Assembly: GCA_019359075.1 (NCBI GenBank)
Contig: JAHHIB010000002.1
Location: forward strand, 111,979-175,978
DNA from: Kalymmatonema hyalinum WJT4-NPBG1
GTDB taxonomy: Bacteria; Cyanobacteriota; Cyanobacteriia; Cyanobacteriales; Nostocaceae
DNA: 64,000 nucleotides
Direction: 5' to 3'
The first letter of the stretch is position 1. Each line of letters begins with the position of its first letter. The notes below the pieces were generated by a model. That model was not told the origin of the DNA, searched no databases, and worked only from the letters and a program-made list of their open reading frames with translations. The translations under genes and the position numbers were made by a program. Shown piece by piece: positions 50,737-60,451 of this stretch.

Positions 50737-50810
50737 GGCTCAGTAGCTCAGTAGGTTAGAGCACGGGACTCATAAGCCTGGGGTCGTTGGTTCGAATCCG
50801 ACCTGAGCCA
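50737..50810 (+). tRNA. tRNA-Met (anticodon CAU; could be elongator Met or lysidine-modified Ile2)
   Basis: GGCTCAG...CTGAGCC acceptor arms, anticodon loop CTCATAA, T-loop GGTTCGAATCC. Confidence 0.93.
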
Positions 50811-50882
50811 CTTACTCATGAAAAATGAAGAAAGAAAAAAGAAGAGTGAAGAGATAGTTTTTTCTTCGTTCTTCTTTTTTGA

Positions 50883-53141
50883 TTATTTTATTTTTATGTG
50901 GCGAATAACCTCGGCAACAGACCAAGCTTGAGCTATAGCCCCTCTAGGTGTATGGGGTTGATCACCATCAAAAATTTCGGAAATAGAGCCAATACAGGCA
51001 TCCGATAGAAAGTGTTCTAGTAAGGGTTGCCAATCAAAGGGCAATGGTTGTTCAGGGTAAAAACGCTCCCAAGCGCGGATGAAAGGACCAATCAACCAAC
51101 TCCAGACTGTACCTTGGTGGTAAGCGCGATCGCGTTTTTCAGAGTTGCCGTTATATTTGCCAATATATTGTGGATCTGTTGGAGCAAGACTACGAAGACC
51201 AAAAGGAGTGAGCAAGGAAGAACGAGCAAGCTCAAGAACATTTTGCCCTTGCTTTTGAGAGAACGCACAATGTGACAGCGAAAGTGCCAAAACTGCATTT
51301 GGACGAATCTGAGAGTTTCGACGGTCGTCTGGTTCAATCGTGTCGTATAAGTAGCCCAGTTGAGGATTCCAGAACTGTTGCATTGAAGCTTTTACTTGTT
51401 GTGCTAGCTGGGCGTAGCGCAGAGCCTGCTTAGCAAAACGCCCTGGATCAGCAACCACTTCCTGTTCGCTCAAAATTTCTGCCCATCGACTTGCCCAACA
51501 TAAAGCGGAATACCACAAAGCGTTAATTTCCACTGGCTTACCACGACGAGGAGTCACAGGCTGTCCTTCTACTACCGCATCCATCCAGGTAAGAGCTACA
51601 CCAGGAGCATACCAACCAATGAGTCCATCGGTAGCGTCAAGCTGTATATTATAGCGTGTGCCTCCAAGAAAAGCTTTGTAAATTTGCTGCACCACTGGAT
51701 ATTGCTCTGCCAAAAACTGCCAGTCTTGAGTGGCTTCCAAGTAAAGCCCTAAAGTTTCAAACCACCACAGCGCTGCATCAATACTGTTATAAAACGGTTC
51801 GCCACCAATGTCAGGAAATGCATTGGGAATTAAACCATGACGACAGTAACGCCCAAAGGTTTGTAGCAGTCCTTTCGCCAAGTCAAAACGCTGCGGGATC
51901 AGCGCCAACCCTGGCAAGGCAATCAAGGTATCACGCCCCCAGTCATTAAACCAGTGATATCCAGCAATCACAGTGGGACCAGCAATAGAAGCACGATAAA
52001 CAACAAACTGATCCGCTGCTTGCAGGAGTCGTCGCCAAAGGGGGGAGTGGGGAGCTCTTGAGCAGGGGAGCTCTTGAGTAGGCGAGAGTGTAAACTCTAA
52101 TTCCCCTGTGCGCACTTCCTCTTCTCCCCATCCAAAAACTTGAGACAGACGCTCTTGCTCTGCTTCTACAACTTCTGCAAAGGTTTCTGAGGTCAGGGGA
52201 GTTTGCAGTTCACTAGGAAAACCCACCCGCGCTTCCAGAGTCACTGCGTCTCCTGGCTTGAGGGTGAGTGTTATGTAACCAGGGCTATACAGGTCTTCGC
52301 GATCGCCCAACCCCCGCAGAGTTTCTTCTCTTAATTGGTAATTCCAGTACCAAACCGTGTCTGGTTGATACTCTCCTTGCGTCCAGCGCAAGTGCCAAGG
52401 TGTTCCAAAGTTGTGAGAAGTTCTTGCTTGCAAGCAAACTTGCTGTTGTCCCACCAATTGCGAGAACTGTAATTCTGGAATGACCTTTTGTTGATGGTGA
52501 AAGTCGCGATCGCCTATGAGCAATCGCAGCCTCAAGGTAGCTGCATCTGTACCTTCATAGCGATACTGAACCAAAATCCGATGACAGAAAGAAGACGCGG
52601 ATAACGGGGGAAGCCCCTTGTCCACGGGCACTTTCTTCAACGCGAAGGCAGTTGCTATCTCCTTCGGAGACGCTGCGCGAACAACGGGGGGAACCCCAAC
52701 GCCAGTCACCTGCGACGGGAAACCCGTCTTCAGTGCTGGCTCCGCAACGCACTGCCTCGGGAACCCTCGCACCGAAGTGTCCTCTCCTTGTCCTTCCTCC
52801 ACCAACCCATATGGCATTACCAAAAGCCGAGTCAATTGCCACTCATCCTCTCCCCAAATCCATTTTGGAACTGGGTTAATATCAAAAGAGCGCAGCTGTT
52901 GGTAACCTTTTGGCTCTATCTGTCCACTACCCCAGAAGTTTGTCCCTAGCGCCATCACCCGATTTGGTAATTCTAGGCTAGCTTCTAGGTGCGAAAGCAG
53001 CAGAGTACGTCCAGAAGGCGGGCTAGTCGCGGCAAACAACCAGCCGTGGTAGGTGCGAGTGCGGGCATCAGAAACTGTACCACTGGCAAAACTTCCTAAG
53101 CCATTGGTTAGTAACCATTCTCTTGTATCTAAATCCACCAT
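50883..53141 (-). CDS. Glycogen debranching enzyme (amylo-alpha-1,6-glucosidase type)
   Basis: LDTREWLLTNGLGSFASGTVSDARTRTYHGWLFAATSPPSGRTLLLSHLEASL; PTVIAGYHWFNDWGRDTLIALPGLAL; GGEPFYNSIDAALWWFETL; RAYHQGTVWSWLIGPFIRAW. Confidence 0.95.
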   Translation of the reverse strand: MVDLDTREWLLTNGLGSFASGTVSDARTRTYHGWLFAATSPPSGRTLLLSHLEASLELPNRVMALGTNFWGSGQIEPKGYQQLRSFDINPVPKWIWGEDEWQLTRLLVMPYGLVEEGQGEDTSVRGFPRQCVAEPALKTGFPSQVTGVGVPPVVRAASPKEIATAFALKKVPVDKGLPPLSASSFCHRILVQYRYEGTDAATLRLRLLIGDRDFHHQQKVIPELQFSQLVGQQQVCLQARTSHNFGTPWHLRWTQGEYQPDTVWYWNYQLREETLRGLGDREDLYSPGYITLTLKPGDAVTLEARVGFPSELQTPLTSETFAEVVEAEQERLSQVFGWGEEEVRTGELEFTLSPTQELPCSRAPHSPLWRRLLQAADQFVVYRASIAGPTVIAGYHWFNDWGRDTLIALPGLALIPQRFDLAKGLLQTFGRYCRHGLIPNAFPDIGGEPFYNSIDAALWWFETLGLYLEATQDWQFLAEQYPVVQQIYKAFLGGTRYNIQLDATDGLIGWYAPGVALTWMDAVVEGQPVTPRRGKPVEINALWYSALCWASRWAEILSEQEVVADPGRFAKQALRYAQLAQQVKASMQQFWNPQLGYLYDTIEPDDRRNSQIRPNAVLALSLSHCAFSQKQGQNVLELARSSLLTPFGLRSLAPTDPQYIGKYNGNSEKRDRAYHQGTVWSWLIGPFIRAWERFYPEQPLPFDWQPLLEHFLSDACIGSISEIFDGDQPHTPRGAIAQAWSVAEVIRHIKIK
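52568..52795. repeat. In-frame repeat-derived insertion within the debranching-enzyme gene
   Basis: GC-rich palindrome-rich segment (ccttcggagacgctgcgcgaac; gacgggaaacccgtc; ggctccgcaacgcactgcctcgggaac) typical of cyanobacterial intergenic repeats, adding a low-complexity segment before HRILVQYRYEG. Confidence 0.65.
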
Positions 53142-53279
53142 TTGCTACTCAAAATCGTTATGAGTATGATATAGTCGTAACAGATCGTAATTAAACTGTG
53201 AAGACGAGGACGGGTGAAATTTACCTGACCCGAACTCCAACAATACTAGACAGATATAAGTTGAAGGAGAATTAGGTTA

Positions 53280-53891
53280 ATGCCTCTCACTTACTCAGCA
53301 GAAGGATGCCTCCGTGTAGGTCAACAGGCTCCTGAATTTACAGCAACGGCTGTGGTAGATCAGGAATTTAAAACCATTAAACTTTCCGACTATCGCGGCA
53401 AGTATGTTGTACTGTTTTTCTATCCCCTAGACTTTACCTTTGTTTGTCCCACTGAAATCACAGCCTTTAGCGATCGCCACGAAGAATTTAAAAATATTAA
53501 CACTGAAATCCTCGGTGTTTCCGTTGACAGTGAGTTTTCTCACTTGGCATGGATTCAATCAGATCGCAAGTCTGGTGGAGTGGGCGACCTCAACTACCCC
53601 TTAGTTTCCGACATCAAGAAAGAGATCAGCGCAGCTTACAACGTGCTTGATCCAGCAGCTGGCGTTGCCTTGCGCGGTCTGTTCCTCATTGACAAAGAGG
53701 GTGTCATACAGCACGCCACCATCAACAACCTAGCTTTTGGTCGCAGCGTTGATGAAACCCTACGAACTTTGCAAGCCATTCAATACGTTCAGTCCCACCC
53801 AGACGAAGTTTGCCCTGCTGGCTGGCAACCAGGCGGCCAGACAATGGTTCCCGACCCAGCGAAGTCCAAAGTTTACTTCGCTGCTGTTTAA
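53280..53891 (+). CDS. 2-Cys peroxiredoxin
   Basis: [47 protein letters not shown]. Confidence 0.96.
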   Translation: MPLTYSAEGCLRVGQQAPEFTATAVVDQEFKTIKLSDYRGKYVVLFFYPLDFTFVCPTEITAFSDRHEEFKNINTEILGVSVDSEFSHLAWIQSDRKSGGVGDLNYPLVSDIKKEISAAYNVLDPAAGVALRGLFLIDKEGVIQHATINNLAFGRSVDETLRTLQAIQYVQSHPDEVCPAGWQPGGQTMVPDPAKSKVYFAAV

Positions 53892-54094
53892 GTTTCAAAG
53901 GTAATAAGTTTGTAGTGCCGCTGAAGGGCTACTACAAACTCTCTCAAGCTTAGCCACAGATAAACACAAATAAATCAAATTCGTAATTGATAATTCGTCA
54001 TCTATCTCGAGTTAAAAATTACTAATTATTTGGTTATTCCCGTGTTTATTTGTGTTTTTTTATACAAGCATTGAATAATCGCAGGGATAAACAG

Positions 54095-54631
54095 ATGGTC
54101 ACTTCAATTGCTTCTAGCGGCTTATTTAATAAACGATTCTTCCGCAATTTTTTACCAATACCAGCATCAAATATATTGCAACTGGGACACACAACACCAG
54201 ATTTTCAACTCCCAGATATCACCAACGGAACCGTAGTAAAATTATCTGATTATAGAGGCAAGAAACCAGTGTTACTTGCCTTTACTCGTATCTTCACAGA
54301 AAAGAATTATTGCCCCTTTTGCTATCCTCACATCAAATCCTTAAATGAAAACTACGAGCAATTTCAAAATCGCGGTATAGAAGTTTTGATGATGACGAGT
54401 ACCGACGAACGGCAGAGTCAAATCGTTGTCAAAGATTTGAGCTTAAAAATGCCGTTGTTGAGTGATCCTACCTGCCGAGTGTTTCGTACTTATCAAGTAG
54501 GGCAAGCATTAGGAGCGCCTTTGCCAGCACAGGTTGTGTTAGATAAACAGGGCAAAGTTCGCTACAAACATTTATTTTCCTTCCTTGACCATAATGCTAA
54601 GATCGAAAAATTACTAGAGCAATTCAATTAA
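54095..54631 (+). CDS. Peroxiredoxin-like (AhpC/TSA redoxin-fold) protein
   Basis: [56 protein letters not shown]. Confidence 0.85.
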   Translation: MVTSIASSGLFNKRFFRNFLPIPASNILQLGHTTPDFQLPDITNGTVVKLSDYRGKKPVLLAFTRIFTEKNYCPFCYPHIKSLNENYEQFQNRGIEVLMMTSTDERQSQIVVKDLSLKMPLLSDPTCRVFRTYQVGQALGAPLPAQVVLDKQGKVRYKHLFSFLDHNAKIEKLLEQFN

Positions 54632-54788
54632 GAGGAAAAAAGGTATTTATCTGCGTAGATCTGCTACAGGCTGCGGTTTCAAATACTCTTAAACCTGATT
54701 TTTGCCAAATATTTAAAAACTAATAAATAATAATTTAGAGACGCGTTAGAGCGCGTCTCTACTACTAACAAATCTCAATGCAAAATCG

Positions 54789-55784
54789 TTAAAGCTTCAC
54801 CTGCTGCAAATGACTGCGGGCATTGAAGGTACGCACAGCGCGGATTTTTTCATAGTATTCGCGCTCCTGTGGACTGAGGTCTTTTGGTGGTACAATTGCA
54901 ACCTTCGCCAACAAGTCACCACGTCCACTGCGAGGTTGGGGCCAGCCTTTGCCACGTAAGCGCAGGGATTGACCAGAACGCACCCCCACAGGAAGCTTCA
55001 CACTAACTGCACCATCGGGTGTGGGTACTTCAACTGAGGCTCCTAAGACCGCTTCATCTGGCGTAATTGGTATTTCGCATACCAAATTATCGCCCTCAAA
55101 CTGGAAGAAAGAGTGCGGTTGAAGTTCGACTTTTAGATATAAATCGCCACGTTGTTGGGTGAAAGGGCTGACTGGTCCTTTGCCCCGCACGCGCAAACGA
55201 CTGCCAGGTTTTGCACCTGCGGGGATGCGGACATCAATGACCTCGTTGCCTAGATTCAAGTGCTTCTGTACACCATGAAATGCTTCGGAAAAACTTAGGG
55301 CGATCGCAGCTTCGCTATCTTGAGTAGCGCCAGCAGTACCTACATCTTGAAAACCAAAATCATTAAAGTTGTTAAAACCACCAGGTGCACCAGTGCTAGT
55401 GCGGTAATAACTTTGCCCCCCACTGCGTGCGCTAGCGCCTCCAAAGCGCCCTAATAACTCGTTGATAAATTCATCAAAACTACCATACTGGCTGAAGTCA
55501 AAACCGCCCATATCAACACCGACACCAGATGGGAAGCCACTTTCAGCCGCTTGTTTCCAATATTGACCAAATTGGTCGTACTTTTTGCGTTTGTCGGCGT
55601 CTGACAAAACTTCGTATGCTTCGTTAATTTCCTTGAAGCGTGCTTCGGCTTGTTTGTTGCCTGGGTTAACATCAGGGTGATATTTTCGGGCTAATTTACG
55701 AAAGGCTTGTTTAACTTCTTCTGGACTGGCAGTTTTACTAACGCCCAAAGTTGCATAATAATCCTTGAAGTCAGTTGCAGCCAT
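54789..55784 (-). CDS. DnaJ/CbpA-like co-chaperone
   Basis: DYYATLGVSKTASPEEVKQAFRKLARKYHPDVNPGNKQAEARFKEINEAYEVLSD J-domain (HPD) and DnaJ C-terminal domain; no zinc finger. Confidence 0.93.
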   Translation of the reverse strand: MAATDFKDYYATLGVSKTASPEEVKQAFRKLARKYHPDVNPGNKQAEARFKEINEAYEVLSDADKRKKYDQFGQYWKQAAESGFPSGVGVDMGGFDFSQYGSFDEFINELLGRFGGASARSGGQSYYRTSTGAPGGFNNFNDFGFQDVGTAGATQDSEAAIALSFSEAFHGVQKHLNLGNEVIDVRIPAGAKPGSRLRVRGKGPVSPFTQQRGDLYLKVELQPHSFFQFEGDNLVCEIPITPDEAVLGASVEVPTPDGAVSVKLPVGVRSGQSLRLRGKGWPQPRSGRGDLLAKVAIVPPKDLSPQEREYYEKIRAVRTFNARSHLQQVKL

Positions 55785-55950
55785 CTACCAGCCTCCTCTA
55801 AAAATTTCCGTTATATTTTTTCTAATATTAAAGTCGAGATAGTACATCAGATATAATTCCAGTACATACACTCTGATATTAAATTATCAAATCTTAAATA
55901 AATTCAAGTGCGGTTCTTCCTCACCACACGAGCGCAATTCCCGTACTTGA

Positions 55951-56439
55951 TTAGCTTCCAAAAGAAAAGGAAACTAAATCATCAAGCCCTTCTTCTACGC
56001 TTGGAGGCGCATCGCGAAGTTGACGATACATACGCAAGATGACGTCTTCTGGCACTTTACGTTCCCGTTTTTTGTTGCGTGCTAAACACAGCCATAGTGG
56101 GGTTCTTACCCATACTCCGGTGATGTGAGTGAAGCCAACTTCGCGGGCTAGGGCGATGACTTCGCGACGATGGCGTCGCTGGGCATTGGTTGCGTCGTAA
56201 ATTGTTGTAGCACCTGAGGCTACGGCTTGCTGAAATTGCCGCTGAATTTCCCGCCAAATCAGCAGCCAAGGTCCCTGAAAGGCTTCATTGCCAAAGAATT
56301 GCCCCCGGATGGCATCGGTAGAAATGAGTTGCCCCCAAGGGCATTCTGTTAGCAATTGCTTTGCCAAAGTGGACTTACCGCTACCAGGAAGACCAATTAA
56401 CAAAATTAACTGAGGCATCTGTCGATTATCCTTTGTCAT
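55951..56439 (-). CDS. AAA/P-loop kinase-like protein (polynucleotide kinase type)
   Basis: LILLIGLPGSGKSTLAKQLL; STDAIRGQFFGNEAFQGPW; TIYDATNAQRRHRREVIALAREVGF. Confidence 0.85.
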   Translation of the reverse strand: MTKDNRQMPQLILLIGLPGSGKSTLAKQLLTECPWGQLISTDAIRGQFFGNEAFQGPWLLIWREIQRQFQQAVASGATTIYDATNAQRRHRREVIALAREVGFTHITGVWVRTPLWLCLARNKKRERKVPEDVILRMYRQLRDAPPSVEEGLDDLVSFSFGS

Positions 56440-56553
56440 TTGTTAGTCGTTGGTTGTTAGTGGTTAGTTATACAACTAACCACTAAGACGATGTAAAGAC
56501 GCGCCATGGCGCGTCTCTACAATGACTAATGACTGATGACTGATGAGTGACGA

Positions 56554-57873
56554 CTAAATAATCGTTCCATCGGCTATGACGGCATTTTTCAGGACGACAA
56601 CGATACCACTTTTAATGTAGAAGCCTTGATCTTCACGCTCAGCTTCTTGGACATTGTCTTTATTGATAATTTTCACATCACAGCCAATGTGGGCATTTTT
56701 GTCGATGATGGCACGACGAATTGTGGTGTTAGCACCAATACCCAAGGTCACTTCCTTGGTTTTGCAGTCTGACTGGCGTTCAGCGAATGGTTCATAAAAA
56801 TCTGCTCCCATAAGTAGGGAATCTTGGATGACGCAGCCAGCTTCAACGCGCGCTCGCACTCCCAACACCGAATGTTCAATGCGGCACTTTTTCAGAATGC
56901 AACCCTCACCAATCATCGATTCTGTGATTTGGCAATCTAAGAGTTTACTTGGAGGTAAGTAACGAGCGCGGGTATAAATTGGTGCTTGTTCATCGTAGAA
57001 GCTAAAGGGCGGACGAGGTTGCTGAGTCAGTGCTAAATTTGCATGATAAAATGCTTCGATTGTTCCAATGTCTTCCCAATAACCATCATATAAGTAGGCT
57101 TGAACGTTGTGATCTCCTGAAGCATCAGGAATAATTTCTTTGCCAAAATCAGTTCGTGAACCTTCTTTCAACAGCTTAGTCAAAACATCTTTTTTAAAGA
57201 TATAAATCCCCATCGAGGCGATGTAGGGCTGTTCTTGAGCCTGTTCTGGTGTTAATCCCAGCACAGTCGTATCGACCTGCATTTTGGTTAAAGCGTCACC
57301 TTTGGGTTTTTCGCTGAAATTGATGATCCTACCGGAGTGATCAATTTTCACTAAGCCAAAGTCAGAAGCGCGGCGCTCATCAATAGGTAGCACCGAGAGA
57401 GTAATGTCAGCCCCAGTTTCCCTGTGACGCTGCACGAACTGACGGTAGTCCATGCGGTACAGGTGATCACCCGAGAGGATGAGGTATTCATCTACGTCCC
57501 ATTCTTCCATCAGCCACAGGTATTGGCGAACCGCATCAGCTGTACCTTGAAACCAGTTGAGGTTTTCTAGCGTTTGCTGTGCAGCTAAGACTTCCACAAA
57601 ACCCTCTGTAAAGCCAGAGAAGTTGTAAGTACGGGCAATGTGGCGATTCAGGGAAGCCGAGTTGAATTGAGTCAGAACGTAAATTTTGAATATTTCTGAA
57701 TTTATACAGTTACTAACAGGGATATCGATTAAGCGATACTTCCCTGCTACAGGTACTGCTGGTTTTGCACGTAGCTTGGTGAGCGGATAAAGGCGGGTAC
57801 CTGCACCCCCTCCAAGGATTATTGCCAAAACTCTTTTCACTCTTATTTCTCCCGACTGCCTTTCAACTCTCAC
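56554..57873 (-). CDS. glgC: Glucose-1-phosphate adenylyltransferase
   Basis: [69 protein letters not shown]; the true start may be the GTG at about 57840. Confidence 0.97.
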   Translation of the reverse strand: MRVERQSGEIRVKRVLAIILGGGAGTRLYPLTKLRAKPAVPVAGKYRLIDIPVSNCINSEIFKIYVLTQFNSASLNRHIARTYNFSGFTEGFVEVLAAQQTLENLNWFQGTADAVRQYLWLMEEWDVDEYLILSGDHLYRMDYRQFVQRHRETGADITLSVLPIDERRASDFGLVKIDHSGRIINFSEKPKGDALTKMQVDTTVLGLTPEQAQEQPYIASMGIYIFKKDVLTKLLKEGSRTDFGKEIIPDASGDHNVQAYLYDGYWEDIGTIEAFYHANLALTQQPRPPFSFYDEQAPIYTRARYLPPSKLLDCQITESMIGEGCILKKCRIEHSVLGVRARVEAGCVIQDSLLMGADFYEPFAERQSDCKTKEVTLGIGANTTIRRAIIDKNAHIGCDVKIINKDNVQEAEREDQGFYIKSGIVVVLKNAVIADGTII

Positions 57874-58143
57874 CTACAGTTTAGGGCTAGGTGGCACAGC
57901 TGATAAGGGGGGAAGGGTAGATTGTGGTATTGCTTCTGACGGATGAGTTAAAGTAAGCGATTCCCTCAGGAGAACCGCTCGTCTTCAGAACGCAACGTGA
58001 GGTAGGGTACTCGCCTTTACCTTTTCGTATTCTCTTCAAGCGTGTATCATGGGCGCTAAACCTCTGTTATTTGTCGTTAGTCTTTTGTAAATTCATAACT
58101 TATGACTAATGACTCATGGCTATTACAGTTATCTTAAATTCTC

Positions 58144-59451
58144 GTGGCGCAAGTTATTTTAGAAAACGTTTATAAAAGTTTTCCCCCTCGTAAAGGGGAA
58201 GGTGTTGCATCCCAAACACAATCTCTCAAATCTGGGAAGCAAAGCGATATTGTTCAGCGTGGGGAAAGTGTCAATGTTTTACGGCGGATTAACCTAACGG
58301 TAGCAGATGGTGAATTTATGGTGCTGGTGGGACCTTCCGGTTGTGGGAAAAGCACCCTGTTGCGGTTAATTGCTGGGTTGGAAGCGATGACAGGAGGCAA
58401 TATTTGGGTGAGCGATCGCCTAGTCAATGATTTACCCCCGAAGGAACGAGACATCGCAATGGTGTTTCAAAATTACGCTTTGTATCCCCACATGACAGTT
58501 TATGACAACATCGCTTTTGGACTGCGACGCCGTTCCCTTGGAGGTGGGGAAGATCAGGGACTAAAACCCTCCTCATCCCATGTTCGTAATTGGGGAGAAA
58601 ACTTGTTGGTGGCAGTAACGCGATCGCTTCCCAAGGGACTAAGGTATATTTCTGATAGCGAACGGGCGGTGCATGAGCGAGTGCGTACTGTTGCGCAACT
58701 GTTGCAAATTGAAGCGCTGTTAAATCGTTTACCCAAGCAACTATCTGGTGGACAAAGGCAAAGAGTCGCATTGGGAAGAGCGATCGCACGTAATCCTCAG
58801 GTATTTTTAATGGATGAGCCGCTTTCTAACTTAGATGCCAAACTCCGCGCCGAAACCCGCGCCCAAATTGTGAAACTACAACGCTCGTTGGGTGTGACGA
58901 CGATTTATGTAACGCACGATCAAACCGAAGCCATGACGATGGGCGATCGCATTGCTATCCTTAATCAAGGTCAATTGCAACAAGTTGCACCGCCCTTGGA
59001 ACTTTACAATCGTCCAGCAAACCGCTTTGTCGCTGAATTCATTGGTTCACCACCCATGAATTTTATCCCTGTGCAGTTCCATGCTCCCCAGTTGATTACC
59101 AATGGTGATTTTCGCCTCACCTTGCCAGAAATTTGGGGAAATGCTTTGCAAAAATACGATGGGCAAACCCTTATTTTAGGTATTCGCCCGGAACACTTGA
59201 TTGTCAGCGTGGCTGCAAATAAAAATCTACCAGTCCAAGTAGAATTAGTAGAGAATCTTGGAAATGATACATATCTCTCCACACGACTTCTCGAACCGGG
59301 TTTTCAAAATTCTGCTTTTGGGGCAAACGAAGTGCAAGTGCGAGTCCCACCAGAGCGTTTTGTGCGTGTTGGCGAACAACTCTGGTTATCTCTAACACTA
59401 GAGAAAATTCACTTTTTTGACCCAGAAACTGAGCAAGCGATATTTCCATAA
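58144..59451 (+). CDS. ABC transporter ATP-binding protein (MalK/UgpC type)
   Basis: LVGPSGCGKSTLLRLIAGLE; MVFQNYALYPHMTVYDNIAFGL; QLSGGQRQRVALGRAIARNPQVFLMDEPLSNLDAKLR; TOBE-like C-terminus. Confidence 0.95.
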   Translation: MAQVILENVYKSFPPRKGEGVASQTQSLKSGKQSDIVQRGESVNVLRRINLTVADGEFMVLVGPSGCGKSTLLRLIAGLEAMTGGNIWVSDRLVNDLPPKERDIAMVFQNYALYPHMTVYDNIAFGLRRRSLGGGEDQGLKPSSSHVRNWGENLLVAVTRSLPKGLRYISDSERAVHERVRTVAQLLQIEALLNRLPKQLSGGQRQRVALGRAIARNPQVFLMDEPLSNLDAKLRAETRAQIVKLQRSLGVTTIYVTHDQTEAMTMGDRIAILNQGQLQQVAPPLELYNRPANRFVAEFIGSPPMNFIPVQFHAPQLITNGDFRLTLPEIWGNALQKYDGQTLILGIRPEHLIVSVAANKNLPVQVELVENLGNDTYLSTRLLEPGFQNSAFGANEVQVRVPPERFVRVGEQLWLSLTLEKIHFFDPETEQAIFP

Positions 59452-59477
59452 TTGGGGGCGTGGAGTGTAGTGATTCC

Positions 59478-59989
59478 CTACACCCTACCCTCTAATCTCT
59501 CCACAAATGCTTGATGTTCTGCTGTTTGCAAGCCCTGTTGCAGAACCGCGAAAACAACAGCAAAGTTTCCCTGTTGCAAAGCTGGAAGTGCTAACCATAA
59601 TCCAGCAAACACCGCAGAGCGAATGACGCCATCTGCATCCGGTTCTAACAATATATATCGCCCTTCCTCAAGTTTGAACCAATCTAGGCGGTTCTCATAA
59701 ATTTGCCAGACAATATACTGCCAGCTCAATCCACAGCGGGCGTTGCAGCATAGTAAGTTCCTAACCATCCTATAATTCGAGCATGAAGTCTACCGTGACT
59801 GATTCTTACAGGTGAAGCCACGTACACCACTGCTTCTATGAATTCTGCTTTTTTAAGTTTGGGCATTGCTGCATAGCGACGCTCGAATTCGTGGCGAGTG
59901 AGGCGATCGCGAAGCATCTCCGAAGGAAATTCGCCACTTTCCAAACGCGGTAGTTTGAAATTAGTAGACGTAGCTGACATACAAAGCAA
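59478..59989 (-). pseudogene. Uma2-family endonuclease pseudogene (internal deletion/frameshift)
   Basis: N-terminal piece (59726-59989: HEFERRYAAMPKLKKAEFIEAVVYVASPVRISHGRLHARIIGWLGTYYAATPAVD) and C-terminal piece (59478-59768: VWQIYENRLDWFKLEEGRYILLEPDADGVIRSAVFAGLWLALPALQQGN) in different frames with the middle missing. Confidence 0.8.
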
Positions 59990-60451
59990 TAATCTCGACG
60001 TTTTTATTTTCGCTCAATTATGATGTATCTTCTTGAAAAACTAAGTTTTTTTGTCGCTTGGCATATCTGCATTGTTTTCAATATGTCTAAACCAACCACT
60101 TGTGTTAGCTAATCCTTTTGAGCGAAGAAAGTATTCAGAACGCAGCTTAGGCTGAACTCACAATTAATAAAGGGTACAAGGTCCCAACTACGGTTATACA
60201 AAAAAGAAAAAGATTTGTTATGCCTACGGCACGTTGTAGGCATAAGATTTTGAAACAAGCCGTCCTTATCAAATCCCCTAAATTTATGGAAATGTATTCT
60301 GACGACTGAGTTCTGCGTTTTTCTTAAAGTATCAACAGAACATGAAATTTAAAGAGGAAAAAAACCACAGATGAACACAGATGAACACAGATAAATGATC
60401 TGTATTTGTCTGCGTCCAATGCTTTGTGCATCTGCGGTTCTAAATCACTAA

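Noticed and set aside
52555-52905. Multiple ORFs on both strands
   Set aside because: Repeat-insertion sequence open in several frames; only the debranching enzyme frame fits conserved flanks.
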